Source: SIG636 sp045604285 (GTDB taxonomy: Bacteria; Bacillota; Clostridia; Oscillospirales; CAG-382). Taken from it: a DNA stretch of 33,543 bases. The DNA is taken from NCBI GenBank assembly GCA_045604285.1, contig JAZUNS010000039.1, positions 1-33,543 of the forward strand, written 5' to 3'. The notes under the pieces are model-generated. The model worked only from the letters and a program-made list of their open reading frames with translations, ran no database searches and had not been told where the DNA came from. Below are positions 32,315 to 33,543 of this stretch, piece by piece. Numbering within the stretch: position 1 is the stretch's first letter; each line of letters starts with the position of its first letter. The translations under genes were made by a program, and so were the position numbers.

Positions 32315-33007
32315 ATGAGCAAAACGATTATGGCTATCGGCGGTCACATTGGTGATATGGAGCTTACTGCCGGCGGCGTGCTTGCTACGGCAGCCCTTGA
32401 AGGTGCAAAAATCATCACCGTTGCATTAACTGCAGGCGAAAGGGGCAACCCTCCGCATCTGTCTGTTGCTGAATACAGAAAGCAAAAAGAGGCTGAGGCA
32501 AAAGCTTTTGCAGAAATGTTGGGTGGGGAAGCAGTTGTATTCCCGTATTGTGACGGCGAGCTTCCGGTAAATGATGAAGTTGCCTTTATGCTGTGTGACC
32601 TTATAAGATTGCATAAGCCCAATATCCTTATCACCCACTGGAAAAACAGTATGCATAAAGACCATATGGCTACATACGAGATCGTTAAAAAAGCGCAGTT
32701 TTATGCAGGATTAAAGTCTATCGAACGCGAGCTTCCCGGGCATTATGCCGACGGTCCTTATTATGCCGAGAACTGGGAAGATGCCGAGGGCTTCGCTCCT
32801 TACGTGTATTCCGAAATCAGCCCCGAAGGATTTGAGCTGTGGGATAAAGCTATCAACACCCAGTGGTTTGCCCTTAACAGCACTTCATTTAAATATAAAG
32901 AATATTATTCAAACCTCATGCGTACCCGCGGCATTTTTATCCGTAAACAGTATGCCGAGGCTTTCCAAATCGACGATTATAAAAAGTACGTTGTAAAGAA
33001 GTTTTAA
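32315..33007 (+). CDS. PIG-L family deacetylase-like protein
   Basis: PIG-L/LmbE enzymes are zinc deacetylases acting on N-acetylglucosaminyl compounds. The 230-aa cytoplasmic protein has the two zinc-binding stretches: GGHIGDMELTAGG (10-21) near the N-terminus, with H11 and D14, and HKDH (114-117). The usual AHPDDE is changed to GHIGDME: the first Asp, the general base in MshB, is G13. ALTAGERGNPPHLS and VVFPYCDGELP fit the family, and length is typical. GTAGGAGGT lies 8 bases before ATG 32315. It follows the secreted GHL10 gene, separated by a hairpin. Loss of the base questions deacetylase activity; a related clostridial subgroup with another mechanism is possible. Confidence 0.82.
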   Translation: MSKTIMAIGGHIGDMELTAGGVLATAALEGAKIITVALTAGERGNPPHLSVAEYRKQKEAEAKAFAEMLGGEAVVFPYCDGELPVNDEVAFMLCDLIRLHKPNILITHWKNSMHKDHMATYEIVKKAQFYAGLKSIERELPGHYADGPYYAENWEDAEGFAPYVYSEISPEGFELWDKAINTQWFALNSTSFKYKEYYSNLMRTRGIFIRKQYAEAFQIDDYKKYVVKKF

Positions 33008-33037
33008 TTCTGCCGTCGCCGTGCTAAATGGTATAAA

Positions 33038-33074
33038 AAAATTATCCGCCCGAATTTTTCGGGCGGATAATTTT
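33038..33074. terminator. Bidirectional intrinsic terminator
   Basis: Seventeen-base arms AAAATTATCCGCCCGAA and TTCGGGCGGATAATTTT pair perfectly around TTT, with A-run on one side and T-run on the other. It lies between the convergent PIG-L gene (+) and the hypothetical gene at 33144-33446 (-) and can serve both. Confidence 0.92.
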
Positions 33075-33143
33075 GTTTATAAAGTCAACAATTATTTGTT
33101 TTCGTTGGTTAAAGCATATATCGCAGTGTGAAAAAGAGGAAAA

Positions 33144-33446
33144 CTAAAAGTTAAAATAAGGAAGATGTTTATACTTGGGCGGAAGATTTTTTCCAAGATT
33201 GGTCCATCCAAGATTTTTTACAAAAACAGACTTTTGCTCGGGGAAAATATACACATTTAAATAGTCGATAAAGTCTGCCTCGTTATAACAAACACCGGAC
33301 TCTATTCTAAAACGTTTTGCATCAGGACTTTTCCAAAGCCAATTATCGCAAAATTCAATACAATATTCACTCAAATTGTCAGCAACGGCATCAGGTACCG
33401 AATAAATAACGCTGTCACCGTCGGCACTTAAAATGATTTCTTTCAT
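33144..33446 (-). CDS. Hypothetical protein, 100 aa
   Basis: I do not recognise a named family. From ATG 33446 (MKEIILSADGD) the 100-aa acidic protein contains VPDAVADNLSEYC, LWKSPDAKRFR, CYNEADFIDYLNVYIFP and a short C-terminus, KNLPPKYKHLPYFNF. It has no signal peptide or membrane helix; aromatic residues and Cys (three) are frequent. An in-frame TTG at 33461 could extend it, but GAGG at good spacing supports ATG 33446. Coding is supported by its length, by the shared bidirectional terminator at 33038, and by an intergenic-like AT-rich region upstream. Function unknown; similar small orphan proteins occur in Clostridia by my recollection, not by search. Confidence 0.68.
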   Translation of the reverse strand: MKEIILSADGDSVIYSVPDAVADNLSEYCIEFCDNWLWKSPDAKRFRIESGVCYNEADFIDYLNVYIFPEQKSVFVKNLGWTNLGKNLPPKYKHLPYFNF

Positions 33447-33515
33447 AACCAATAACCTCAAAATCTATATAATTTAACATATTGTATGTACTGTACGTAA
33501 AAGGAGGGAATCAGT

Positions 33516-33543
33516 ATGCGTTGCTGTAAAAATAGATATTGCC
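33516..33543 (+). CDS. 5' end of a Cys-rich ORF, cut by the window edge
   Basis: ATG 33516 has an excellent AAGGAGGGAA ribosome site (33501-33510). The nine visible codons read MRCCKNRYC, with three Cys, and no stop before the edge. It is divergent from the hypothetical gene. Too little is visible to name it. Confidence 0.4.

Noticed and set aside
1..33543. CRISPR array, prophage, IS element or replication origin
   Set aside because: No regularly spaced repeats, integrase, transposase, phage structural genes or DnaA-box cluster were seen.

Overview
The window looks like chromosomal core-genome DNA of a Gram-positive, low-to-mid-GC bacterium of the class Clostridia (Bacillota). The evidence is the gene content and order (recA-recX-rimO-pgsA-like-cysS-mrnC-lexA; murI-DUF1934; DnaD plus a DnaI-type loader), a lipoprotein and secreted proteins with Gram-positive signal peptides, a dockerin module, strong purine-rich ribosome sites, and six clear TTGACA-17-TATAAT-like promoters on the + strand plus one on the - strand. 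There is no phage, IS, transposon, rRNA or CRISPR array. I cannot name the species.

Layout. Positions 1-1202: an atypical PRPP synthetase on the - strand with two perfect inverted repeats beyond its stop. Positions 1388-7559: a tightly packed + strand cluster, recA-recX-rimO-pgsA-like-cysS-mrnC-lexA, driven by a strong promoter with a LexA box. Several genes overlap, and the SOS repressor lies in the same cluster as recA. Positions 7581-11303: single-gene units, namely tRNA-Lys(TTT), a GNAT acetyltransferase, a GH3/NagZ-like enzyme, tRNA-Pro(GGG) and an ADP-ribosylglycohydrolase, most with their own promoter or terminator. Positions 11336-20748: a ten-gene + strand run of PfkB-like protein, murI, DUF1934, homocysteine methyltransferase, DnaD-like, DnaI-like, rnhA, a 65-aa protein, a secreted phosphodiester-glycosidase-dockerin protein and an ApbE lipoprotein. 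Positions 28783 down to 20671: a - strand operon alaS-HIT-comEC-holA-RNase M5-like-mtaB that meets apbE tail to tail with a 4-nt overlap. Positions 28833-33074: a large secreted GHL10-type glycosidase with discoidin-like modules and a PIG-L family protein. A small hypothetical gene and the start of a Cys-rich ORF close the window.

How the genes work together. The window holds the core of the SOS circuit (recA, recX, lexA), tRNA and ribosome modification (rimO, mtaB), two aminoacyl-tRNA synthetases, replication parts (holA, DnaD, DnaI, RNase HI), wall metabolism (murI, NagZ-like, GHL10) and a secreted dockerin/flavin-transfer pair. A recurring feature is family members whose catalytic signatures are eroded: the PgsA-like protein, the PfkB-like protein, the ComEC tail and the PIG-L protein. 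The most intriguing lead is translational coupling of an ApbE flavin transferase to a dockerin protein that carries a D-V-S-G-A-T segment resembling a flavinylation site. Its function is unproven.
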